Below, in pieces: positions 13,726 to 26,050 of a stretch of 64,000 nt of DNA. Within the stretch, counting starts at the first letter, position 1, and every line of letters begins with the position of its first letter. Under the pieces are notes generated by a model. That model did no database searches. It saw only the letters and a program-made list of their open reading frames with translations, and had not been told where the DNA came from. Both the position numbers and the translations under genes were made by a program. Origin of the DNA: Moringa oleifera (lineage: Eukaryota; Streptophyta; Magnoliopsida; Brassicales; Moringaceae); contig JAJFZO010000896.1 of NCBI GenBank assembly GCA_021397835.1, forward strand, positions 5,930,501-5,994,500. Reading direction: 5' to 3'.

Positions 13726-16451
13726 GATGGCTGAGCGATACTTGTTGGCATAGGTAAATGTGATTATAAGCACTAAAAGAGCCCAACGAACGGTTGTGAA
13801 AAAGTCACTAGTGCTAACAGACCTCGCACTAGCTTTTAGGGAACCAAAAGACTACCCTGTTACTTTTGTGGTGTAGTTGGTAGAGTCAGTTGATGCTAAT
13901 GCCAACATTGTAAGAGCTTAATGAGGACTCTGTAATAGTTTTTGGCATTAAGAAAGCCCAATGACTATTGTTGAGTAATCGCTTATGTTGGTAGATGCCA
14001 TTGCTAGCACTACGAAATCTTAGAAATGACCTAGCTAATGTCACTAGCATTGGCAGCATCAATGCTTGGTTCTCACAACGATGGCTCAGTGGCACTCATT
14101 GGTGCAAGTGGATGCATGGCCAAGAATTGAAGGAGCCAAATGATAGTCGGTAGATGCTAGTACTAGCAATAGAGGAGCCCAACGATAACCTATGATAATC
14201 GCTAAAATTAAGAGAGCCTAACAATAGTTGTTAGGTAGTCGCTAGCATTAGGAGACATCTGCACTCTGTTACGCTAGACATGGCCAAACAATAGTCAATG
14301 GTGCAAGTAGACGTGAGGGCAAGCATTAAAAGAGCCTAGCAATAACCTAGCAATAGTAGTTGGTGTGGGTAGAGCCCAACAACTATTGCAAGGAAATCGT
14401 TCGTGCTGGCAAACACTTACGCCAGCCTTGAAGGAACCCAACGATAGCCCAATTATTGCTACGGTAGTTACTAGTATTGTCAAACACCGACACTAGCACT
14501 GAAGGAGCCTAAAAACTGCCTAGTTATTGTTACACAGCAGTTGGTGGCATCGTTAGATGCTAGTGCTATCATCAAGAAGCCTAACGGTGACCCAATGATA
14601 GTCATTGGCATTGAGGGAACCCAACAATTACTACTAGGTAGTCGTTGACGCTGGCAATCATACTTCACTAGGTTACCCCAGCGATGGCCTTATGGTAGTC
14701 ATAAGCACTGGTAAACAAAAAAGCAAGCACTAAAAGAGCCCAATGACGACCTATCAATAGTGGTTGGCATTGGGAGAGACCAATAATTACTGCTGGATAG
14801 TCCCTAACATAGGTAAATGACAGCATCATTGCGAAGTGAGCTTAGTGATAACCCAGCGACAATCACTAACACTAACATAGGGAGCTTAATAATGACCCAA
14901 TAACAGTCACTAACACTGGTAAACATCGGTTCTGAGTATCCTAGCAATGGCCCAATGGCACTCGCTAACGTAGGTAGATACGAGGGTAAGTAATAGAGGA
15001 GCTCAACAATGGCCTAGTAGTAGCAGTCAGCACTGGGAGAGCTTAACAACTACTATGTGGTAGTCACTAGTGCCAGTAAATGCTCGCTTCAACTTTGGGG
15101 GAACCTAATGAGTGCCTAGCTACTGCATCAAGGCAGTTGCTAAAGCTAGCAAACGCTAATGCGAGTACAAAAGAAACCGAGGGACTATGGAGCTATTACT
15201 TTGGGGTAGTAGTCTAGTGACGACCTTATGATGGTCAGTGGCGTAAGGAAAGCCCAAAGATCATAGTTGCATAGCCGCTGAGGCTGATAGATGCTAGTGC
15301 CCGCACTAAGAGATCTCAATGACTACCCCAGCGATGGTCGTTGGCATTGGTTGAACATCTGTGTTGGGTGCCCCTTATGATGGCCTAGTGACAGTCATTG
15401 GCGCAAGTAAATGCGACAGTAACCACTAATCGAGTCGATTGACAGCTTAATAGTAGTTGGCATTAGGACAGCCTAATGATGATTATGAGGGATTCATTGG
15501 TGCTAGCTGAAGTTCGCACCAGCTTTGGGGCAACTCAATGACTGCCCTGTATATTTGTGGTGCAGTTATTAGTGTTGGTAGATGCCAGTGCAAGCACTAG
15601 AGGAGCCCAGTGTTGACGTTGTGATAGTAAGCAGCATTTAGAGAGCCCAACAACTATTGTTAGGCAATCATTGATGTTAGTAGATAACAATGTTAGTACT
15701 AGAGCAGCTCAGCAATGACCTAGCTATAGTCATTAGAGCTAGAAGACATCGGTACTAGCTTCGCTTAGGAATGGCCTAGCGACAATCACTAATATACGTA
15801 GACGTGAGGGCAAGCATTAGAGGACCCTAATAATGGCCTAATCATAGTAGTAAGCACTAGGATAGCCTGCTGACTTCTACGGGGACGGTGTTCAAGCTGG
15901 CAAATGCTCGCGCCAGCTTTAAGGGAACCCAATGACTTCTTTATGATTATTGCAAAGAAGTTACAGGGGTTGGCAGACGCTGGCACCAACACTAGAGGAA
16001 CCCTAGTGCCAATACTAGGGGAACCCAAGGATTACCCTGCTATTACTGTGGGGAAGTTGCTATGGTCAATAAATGTTAGTGCTAGCATTAGGACAAAAGT
16101 TGTTAGGGTAGGATAAATGGCAGTCGCAGGCACAAGGAAAGACCTATAACTGCTGCTAGGGTAGATGGCAGCGCCAACACTAGAGTGACTCAACAACGAC
16201 CTAGCGATAGTCGTCGGCACTAGTACACATGAACGTTGGGTTTTCCTAGCAATGGCCTAGCGACAATCACTAGCGTAGGCATATGCGAGGGCAAGCATTA
16301 GAGAACCCTAATGACGGCTTAGCAATAGTAGTAGGCACTAGGACAGCCCAATGAATTTTGCTCGGATGTTGCAAATACTGGTAAATATTCATGCTAGATT
16401 TGAGGGAACCTATGACTACCCAGCTATTGTTGTAAGGCAGTTATAGGTCTT

Positions 16452-19400
16452 GGTAAATGACAGCACCAACACTAAGGGAACCCAAGGATTACCCAACGGC
16501 GACCCAATGATAGTCGTTGGAGCCGGGAGAGCCCTATGACACTTGCTTGGCAGTTGCTTGCATTAGCATACATCTCCACTAGGTTGCCCTAATGATAGCC
16601 CATTAGCAATTACTGGCATAAGAAAATGTGATGGCAAGCACTAGAAGAGCCTAATGATGGCCTTACTATAGTGGTTGGCCTTAGAAGAGCCCAATGACGA
16701 CTGCGGGGAAGTCATTGGTGTTGGCAAATGCTCATGTCAGCTTTGAGGGAACGTAGGGACTACTTACCTATTATTGTAGGGCAGTTGAAGGAGTATGTAG
16801 ACATTGATGCTAGTGTCAAGGAGTTTAACGACGACCCTATGATAGTCACTAGTATTAGGAGAGCCCAACGACTGCTCTTAAGCAATCGATAATATTGGTA
16901 GACGCTAGCACTACACTAAAGGAGCGTAAGGATTGCTTAGTTATTGTTGTAGGGCTGTTGCTATGTCGATAAATACTGGTTTTGTCATTTAGGCAGCTAA
17001 GTCATGACCTAATGACCATCATAGGTGTTGGGAGAGCCTACGACTACTGTGAGGTCATGGTTAACATTGGCAGACATCTGGATTGGGTTACCATAATGAT
17101 GGCCTAATGGTAGTCTTTGGTGCAAAAAGACATTAGGCCAAGCACTAGAGCAACCTAACGACGGCTTAGAAGCGATAGTCGGAAAAGGGAAAGCCTGATG
17201 ACTACTGTAGGGAACTCGTTTGTGTTGGCAGATGCTCGCGCTAGCTTTTGAAAATGACTACCTAGCTAGTTCTACGGTGCAATTACTTGTCTCTGTAGGT
17301 GCGAATGGCAGCACGGGGAGCCTAACAGTATCTCATCGAGTATTAACGGCATTAGAAAAGCCCAATGATTGCTACTGGTAGTCCTTGACGCAAGTAAATG
17401 TAAGGGCCAACACAAATGGGAGCTTAGTGGTAACCCAATGGCAGTCATTGGCACTTGCAGAGATGGCCCAACGGTAGTTAATAGCATAAGTAGACATGAG
17501 AACTAGTAGTAGAAGAGCTCAATGATGGCTTACCAGTAGTGTTCAGTGCTGGAAGAGTCTAACGACTACTATGTGGCAGTCATTGATGTTGGCAAATGCT
17601 TATGTCAGCTGTAGGGGAACTCAGTGACTGGTCACCTTTTTGCGATACAGTTGTTGATGTTGGTAAACACTAGTGCCAGCACTATAGAAGCCCAACGATG
17701 TGATGTTGAGAGAGCCCAATAACTACGACAAGGCAATCAATGATATTAGTAGATGGTAGCGTAAATATTAGAGTAGCTTAACAATGACTTAGCGATAGTT
17801 GTTGATACTAGTAGACATCAGCATTAGGCTATCCTAGAAATGGCCTAGTGACAATTACTAGCATAGTAAGGCACGAGAGCAAGCATTAGAGGACCCTAAT
17901 GATGGCTTAGTAATAGTAATAGGCACTCGAATAGCCTAATGACTTATGTGGGGACGTCGCTCATGCTGGCAAATGCTCGCGCTAGCTTTAGGGGAACCTA
18001 ATGATTGCCCAGCTATTGTTGTAGGTTAGTTATAGGTGTTGGCAGACTCTAGTGCCAATACTAAAGGAACCCAAGGACTGCCCCGCTATTACTCCAAGGA
18101 AGTTGATGGGGTCGATTATTGCTAGTGCTAGTAGTGGCAACCCAATGACATTCTTAGGCATCGGGAAAGCTGTACGACTCTAGCTAGGCAATCACTGACA
18201 CTGGCAGACATCTCCGCTAAGTTGTCTCAGTGATGATTCAATGGCAGTTGCTAGTGTAAAAAACACATGGCCAAGCACTACAAAGGCCCAACAATGGCCT
18301 AGCAACAGTAGTTGGCATTGGGAAAGCCCAATGACTACCTAGTTACTTTTGTAGTGCACTTGCTAGTGCTAGTAAACACTAGTGCCAGCATCAGGGAAGC
18401 CTAATAATGACCCTGTAATAGTCGCTAGCGTTGGGAGAGGCTAACGACTATTGTTAGGTAGTTGTTCACACTTGTAGATGCCAGTACAAGCATTAGGCGA
18501 GATTAGCAATGACCCGATGACAGTCACTGGCACTGGTAAACATTTGTGTTAAGATTCCTAAATATGGCCCAACAGTAGTCATTGTTGTAAGTAGACCTGA
18601 AGGCAAGCACTATGGGACCTTAACGATGACGAAGCAGCACTAGTTAGCATTAGGAGAGCCCAATGACTTCTGTGGAACAATCACCGGTGCTCGTAAATGT
18701 TTGCGCTAACTTTCGGGGAACCAAATGATTACCTAACTATTGCTGCACGGCAATTGCTGGTGTTGGCAGACACTAGCGCTTATAGTACTGCTCACCTATT
18801 GCTACAGGGCTGTTCTTGGTATTAGTAGACATTAGTGTTAACATCAGGGGAGATAAGCAAAGACCCTATGATGGTCGTTGGGATAAAAAGAGCTCAATTA
18901 CTGTAGCTATGTAGTCACTGACGTTGGTAAATGCTAGTGCCAGCACTAAAGGATCATATTGATGACTGAAAGGTAGTTGGTAGAGCTGGCTAACATCTAC
19001 ATTAGATTCCCCTAGTGATGGCCTAGCAGCAGTCATTAGAGCATGTAGATGTGAGAACAAGTAGTGGAAGAGCCTAATGATGGCCTAGCAATAGTAAATG
19101 GCACTAAGAAAGCCTAACAACTACTGTAAGGAAGTCGCTCATATTGGTAGACATTAGCACTAACTTTGGGGGAACCCATTAACTACCATACTACTAATGC
19201 AGGGCAGTTGACGCTGTTAGCAGATGATAATGTTAGCACTAAGGGAATGTAAGGATTGTCAACTATTACTGAGGGCCAGTCACTCGTGACTATAGAAGCT
19301 AATGCTAGTATTGAGGGAGCCTAAGGACGACCTTCTGACAATCACTAGTATTATGGGAGCCCAACGATTATTGCGAGCTAGTAGCCGGTGCTGGTAAAGG

Positions 19401-20523
19401 ATAGTACCATCACTTGGGGAGGTCAGTAATGATCCAGCGACAATCGTTGGCAGTGGCAAGCATCTAGGCTGGGTTGCCCTAGTAATGGCTTAACGAACGT
19501 TGCTCGCATAAGTAGATGCGATGACAAGCACTAGAGGAGCTTGACAATGGCTTAGCAGTAGTTATTGGCACTGTTAAAGCCCAATGACAATTATGAGAAA
19601 GTCGTTGGTGTTGGTAGATGCTAGTGCTAGCTTTGGAAAAACCCAACGACTGCCTAGCTACTGCTGTGGGGTAGTTGCTATGGTTGGCAAACGCTAATGT
19701 CAAGACAAAGGGAACCCTAGGACTGCTTAGCTATTATTATGGTATAGTTATTGATATTGGTAGATGCTGATGCTAGCACCAAGGGAGCCCTACGATGTCC
19801 CAGTGATAGTTGCTAGCGTCGAAAGTGCCCAACGATTGCTAGTCGATAGTCATTAGTGGTGTTTAAGGCTAGCACCAACATTAGTGGAGCCCAGCGATGA
19901 AGTAGCAGCAGTCGTAGGTGCCAGCAGACATTTGTATTGGTTTCCTTCAATGATGGCCTAGTGGTAATCGTTGGGATAGGTAGACGTGAGGGCAAGCACT
20001 TGACGAGCTCAACAATGACTATGCAGTAGTAGTTGGCAATTAGAGAGCCCAATGACTACCTAATTATTACTGGGGGGGCAGTTACTAGTATAAGCAATCA
20101 CGAGTGGCACCCCAAGGGAACCCAGGGATTGTCGAGCTATTATTGCGAGCATTGGCTAGTGTTGGTAGATGCTAGTGCTAGCACCGAGTTAATTCAGCGA
20201 CCATGCATTTACAAACATCTACACCTGGTTCCCTTAGAGTCATCACTAGAGGAACTCAAGGATGACCTTGTAGTAGTCATTGGCACTTATAAATATCTGC
20301 GCTTGGTTCCCCCAATAATGGCCTAGTGATAGTCATTAGAGCAGGTAGACGCGAGGGCAAGCATTAGAAGCCTAACGATAGCCTAGCAGTAGTAGGTGGC
20401 ACTAAGAGAGCCCAACAACTACTGCAAGTCATAGGTGTTAGTAAACACTAGTGCCAGCTTTAGGGGAAACCAATGATTGCCCAACCACTGTGACAGGGCA
20501 ATTATTTTTGTAAGGTGACGTTA
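16452..20523 (+). repeat. Large duplication, left arm, copy 1
   Basis: This 4.07-kb stretch aligns end to end with 51,689-55,624. The offset is 35,237 at 16,452, 35,235 at 17,241, 35,239 at 19,988 and 35,097 at 20,155. Copy 2 therefore lacks about 142 bp present here between about 20,003 and 20,145. Differences are mostly C/T and G/A changes. The similarity stops abruptly after gtaaggtgacgtta (20,510-20,523), which marks a recombination junction. Confidence 0.9.
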
Positions 20524-23500
20524 CGGGCAGTTGTTGGTGTTGGCAGATGCCGACCTTTACACCAAGGGAGCCTACAGACTACCCAACTGAGTAATGAGCC
20601 CCTCACAATCATTGGCATTGGAAAGCCAAATGACTATTGGTGAGCAGTCATAAGCCCTTGTAGAGGCTAGTGCCAACACTAGGGGAGCTCAGCGATGACT
20701 TGGTGTTTAAAGACATCTGTGTCGAGTTCCCCTAATGATGGCCCAATGACTATATTTGGCAAAGGTAAACTCGAGGGCAAGCATTAGAAGAGCCCAATAA
20801 TGGCTTAACAGGAGTAGTTAGCTCTTAAAAAGCCCACAAACTACTCCAAGGTAGTTGCTGGTACTAGCAGACATTAGCACCAGCTTTGGGGGAACCTAAT
20901 GACTACCTCGTCACTGTTGCGGGGTAATTGTTTGTGTTGGTAGACACCACTGCTAGTTGTAGGGGAACCCAGGGACTACCTAGATATTCTTGTGAGGCAG
21001 TTGTTGGTGTCGATGGATATGAGTACTTGCATTAAGAGGCCACGACCTTGTGATAATCACTAGTGTTTGGAGTGCCCAACAGTTGTGGCTATGTAATTGC
21101 CAATGTCAATAGACATTTATGTCGGGTTCCCCCAATGATGGACTAAGGAAAGTCACTAGTTCAAGTAAACGCAAAGATAAGCACTAGAGGAGCCCAACAA
21201 CGGCCTAACAGTAGTAGTAGGTGTTAGGAGAGCTAGATGACTACTGTAGGGAAATCACTAATGTTGGTGCATGCCCAAACTAGCTTTGAAGGAACCCAAT
21301 GACTGAGGACATACTGCTGTAAGGTAGTTATTGGTGTTAATACATGCCTGCACTAGTGCTAGAGGAAGCTAGGTACTGGCCAGCTATTGTTACGAGATAG
21401 TTGTTAGTGTTAGTGAACACTAATGCTACCACTAAGGGAGTCTAGCGATGATTTCTATGATAGTCTCTGGCGTTGAGAGAGCCCAACGACCACTACGGGG
21501 CAGTTATGAGAGCTTAAAGAGGCCAATGCCATCATAAGGAGGGCTCGACGATGACCCAACTACTTTCCTTGACACTGGCAAACATCGACGGTGGGTTCTT
21601 TTTCTGATGGCCAAAAAGGTATTCGCTTGTGCACGCATATGCATGGGCAAGAACTAGAAGAGTCCTATGAAATCCTAGCAACAATACTTAGCATTAAGAG
21701 AACCAAACAACTGGTACAAGGAATTCGTTGGTGTTAACAGACACTCGCACCAACTTTAAGGGAACCGAGCAACTGTCGAGTTATTGTTGCGGGGTAGTTG
21801 CTAGCATTGGCACACGTCAACAACAACACTAGGGAACCTAGGGATAACCTAGCTATTATGGGGGGATGGTCACTAGTGTTGATAGACACTAGGGGCAAAA
21901 TTGGGGGAGCCCAACGATGACTCCATGACAATCGCTAATGTTAGAGAGGCCATTGATTACTGTAGGATAGTCAAGACGCTCGTAAAAGATAGTTCCAACA
22001 TTAGGGGAGCTCAACAATGACCTAGCAGTAGTCACTAGTGCTGGTATACATCTATGTTAGTTCTCCTAGCGATGGCCCAACGGCAATTGCTAGCAAAGGT
22101 AGACGTGAGGGCAAGTAATGAAGGAGCCTAACGAATGCCTAGTAGAAGTTATTGGCATAAGGAAAGCCCAACGCCTTCTATGGGAGCAGGCGCTGGTAAA
22201 CACTCACATTAACTTTTGAGGAACCAAATAACTGCTCAGCTATTGCTATGAGGAAGTTGCCATTGTTGGAAGATGTCAATGCCAAGAGTAGGAGAACCTA
22301 GGGTCTACCTAGCTATCGTTGTAGGGCAGTTGCTCATGTTGACAAACATAAATGCTAGTATTAAAAAAGCCCAATAATGACCCCAAACTCGTTGCTGGTG
22401 TTAGGATAGCTAAACAACTACTACTATGCAGTCGCACGTACATGTAGAGTGCAGTGCCATCACTGAGGGAGCCTTGTGACAACACTGCGGCACTCACTAA
22501 TACTGGCAAACATCTGCACTGGGTTTCCCCAATGATGTCCCAACGACAGTCGTTGCAGGTGGGTGCGAAGGCAAGAATTAGAGGAGCCCAACAATGACCT
22601 AGCAATAGTAGTTGGTGCTAAGAGAGCCGCATGACTATTATGGGGCAATTGCTAGTGTTAGCAGACAGCGACGTCAACACTAGGGGAACCTAGGCATAGC
22701 CTAGCTATTGCTATAGGATGGTTACTGGGGTCGATAGACGCTAGTAACAAAATCAAGGGAGCCTAACAATGACCCCATGATGGTTACTAGTGCTGGAGAG
22801 CCCATCGACTACTACAAAGTAGTCTCGGCATTAGTAGAGGACAGCACCAGCACTAGGGGAGCTCAAAAATGACCCATTAGTAGTCATTAGTACTGGCATA
22901 CATCTATGTTGGGTTCTCCCAACAATGGCCCAATTACAATCACTAGCATAGGTAAACCTAAGAGTAAGTAATGGAGGAGCCTAAGGATGGCATAGCAGTA
23001 GTAGTAGGCACTGGTAGAGCCTAACGCCTTTTACGAGAAAGTAGTTGGTACTAATAAACGCTCGTACCAGCTTTTGGGGAACCCAAAAACTGCTCACCTA
23101 CTGCTATGATGAAGTTACCATTATTGGCAGGCGTTGATGCCAAGACTAGGAGAACTTGGGGTTTGCCTAGCTATTATTGTGGGGCAATTGCTCGTGTTGG
23201 TAGACATAAATGCCAACACCCAAAGAGCCAACAATGACCCCATCATTATCGCTAGCATTAGGATAGCCCAACGACTACTATTATGCAGTTGCAAGCACTT
23301 GTAGAGTGAAATGCCATCACTAGGGGAGTTGAGTGACAACCCTGCAACACTCGCTTGTGCTGGCAAACATCTGCACTGGGTTTCTTAAACGATGGCCCAA
23401 TGGCAATCACTCGTGCTAGTGGACACGTGGGCAAGCACTTAAAGAGTCCAACGACGATGGGTGCAATGAAGTCATTGATGTTGGTAGATGCCAGAATTAG

Positions 23501-23911
23501 CTTTGGAGGAACCTAACAATTGAGTAGGTACCATTGTGAAGCAATTGTTAGTGTTAGTAAATGCCTGTGCTAGTACTTGAGGAAGCCTGGGACTGACGAA
23601 TTATTATAGTAGGGTAGTTGCTTGTAGATGCTAGTGCTACCATTAGGGGAGCCTAATGATGACCCCATGATAGTCGCTGAAGTTAAGTGAGCCTAATGAT
23701 TGTTGTTGAGCAGTTGTGAGAGATGAAAGAGGCCAGCACCATCATAAATAGGGTTTAACAGTGACCCAACTACTTTTATTGGCATTGGTAGACATTTGTG
23801 TTAGGTCTTTTTAGCAATGGCCAAACAATAGTTGCTTGTACAAGCAAACGTGTAGGTAAGACTAAAGTAGCCCAATAAGATCTTAGCAACAATTATTGGC
23901 ATTGGAAAAGC
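20524..23911 (+). repeat. Large duplication, right arm, copy 1
   Basis: This stretch matches 60,627-64,000 at an offset of 40,103 near its start and 40,089 at the window end. It shares distinctive variants such as gacctttacaccaaggg, ccaaatgactattggtgag and gatggccaaaaaggtattcg. The match is still running when the window ends, so the true right limit here may lie beyond 23,911. Inside it, units carrying the agagtgcagtgccatcac variant recur. Confidence 0.9.
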
Positions 23912-26050
23912 CCAACAACTAGTGCAAGGAAGTTGCTAGTATTGGCAGATGCTCACGTTAGCTTTAGAGGAACCCAATAACTACCTAGTTACTACTGCGG
24001 GGTTGTTGCTAGTGTTAACAGACACCGACACCAACATTAGGGGAACCTAAGGATAGCTCAGGTATTACTATGTGATGGTTATTGATGTCAATAAATATTA
24101 GTGCTAGAATCAGAAGGGGCCCAACAATGACCTCACGATGGTTACCAGTGTTGGAGAGCCCATGGACTACTATAGGGTAGTCACGACCCTGGTAAAGGAT
24201 AGCTCCAGCACTAGAGGAGCTCAATGATGACCTAGTAGTAGTCACTGGCGTTAGCATACATCTATGCTCGGTTCTCCCAGCGATGGCCCAATGGAAATCG
24301 CTAGCACAGGTAGACGTGAGGGCAAGTAATAAAGGAGCCTAACGACGATCTAGTAGCAGTAGTAGGCACTGGGAGAGCCTAACGCCTTTTTTTGAGAAAG
24401 TAGTTAGTGCTGATAGACGCTCGCATTAGCTTTTGGGTAACCCAATGACTGCTAAGCTACTTCTATGAGGAAGTTACCATTATTGGCAGACGTTGATTCC
24501 AAGAGTGAGAGAACCTAGGGTTTGCCGTGCTACTATTGTGGGGTAGTTGACCATGTCGGTAAACACAAATGCTGGCACTTAAAGAGCCGAGCGATGAACC
24601 CATAATTGTTGCTGGCCTTGGGATAGCCTAACGACTATTATTGTGCAGTCGTAAGCACTTATAAAGTGCAACACTAGCACTAAGGGAGCTCAGTGAGAAC
24701 CGTCTGACACTTGCTAGTGTTGACAAACATCTGCACTAGGTTTTCTAAAATGATGGCCTAACAGCAGTCGCCAGCACTGATGGACAGAAGGACAAGCACT
24801 CAAGGAGCCCAATGACGACTAGTTGCAAGGAAGTCACTAATGTTGGCAAATGACTGAGCACATACAGTTGTAAGGCAGCTGTTGGTGTTAACAGATGCCT
24901 GCACCACCATTATAAGAAGCGAGGGACTGCCAGCTATTACTACGGGGTGGTTGCTAGAGTCGGTAAATGCTAATGCCACTGCTAAAGGAGCGTAACCATG
25001 AGCCCATGATAGTCACTTGCATTAGGAAAGCCCAACGATCATTGTAGACAGCTGCAAAAGCTGAAAGAGGCTAGCACCATCATAAAGAGGGTTCAATGAT
25101 GACCTAACTGCTTTCCCTAGTACTAGTAGACATGTGTGTTGGGTTCTTCCAATGATGGCCAAATAGTAGTCGCTTGTGTACGCAGACACGTGGGTAAGCC
25201 TAGATGAGCCCAATGACATCTTAGCAACAATAATTGGCATTCGAAAAGGCCAACAGCTAGTGTAAAAAGTTGATGGTGCTAGAAGACAATTGCACCAACT
25301 TTGAGAGAACCCAACGACTACCAAGTTATTACTGCGGGGGCAGTTACTAGTGTTTGTAGACACTAACATCAACACTAGAGGAACCTAAGGATAGCCTAGC
25401 AATTGTTATAGGATGGTTGCACGTGTCGATAAAAGTTAATCCCAGAATCAGGGGCGCCCAGCGATGACCCCATGATGGTCGCTATTGCTGGAGAGCCCAT
25501 CTATTACTATAGAGCAGTCACAACACTAGTAGAGAACAACTCTAGCACTAGAGAGCTCAATGATGATCCAGCAGCAGTCACTGGCGCTGGAATGCATATA
25601 CGATAGGTTTTCCCAGCGATGGCCTAATGGCAATCGCTAGCATAGATAAACGTAAAGGTAAGCAATGGAGGAGCCTGATGATGACCTAGTAGTAGTAATA
25701 GGCATTGCGAAAGCCTAATGCCTTTTGTGGGGAAGTAAGTGGTGTTGGCATACACTCATACCAGTTTTCGGAGAACCTAATGACTATTCAACTACTACTG
25801 TGAGGAAATTACCATTGTTGGCACACGTCGATACTAAGACTAGGAGAACTTAGGGTTTGCCCAGCTATTCTTATCGGGTATTTGCTCATATTGGTAGACA
25901 CAAATGCTGGCATTGAAATAGCCCAGCGAAGGCCCCCAAATCGTCGCTGACATTGGGATACCACAACTACTACTGTTATGGAGTCGCAGGCACTTGTAAA
26001 GTGCAGTGTCAGCACTAAAGGAGCTCAATGACAACCTTGTGACACTCGCT
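23290..26050 (+). repeat. 1.35-kb second-order tandem repeat
   Basis: Three landmarks recur in the same order: an E-module variant with agagtg/aagtgca (23,295, about 24,665, about 26,000), a tgagnnnnta variant of B (about 23,522 and 24,855) and a gatgaaagaggccagc/gctgaaagaggctagc variant of E (about 23,720 and 25,055). Spacings are about 1,365 and 1,335 bp, or three basic units. A related arrangement starts near 21.3 kb, with a longer 2.2-kb interval to the next copy. Confidence 0.75.

Noticed and set aside
25022..25375. 117-codon open frame on the minus strand as a gene
   Set aside because: It spans ordinary array units of the 1.35-kb repeat; the sister units at 23.7 kb and 21.5 kb do not keep the frame open.
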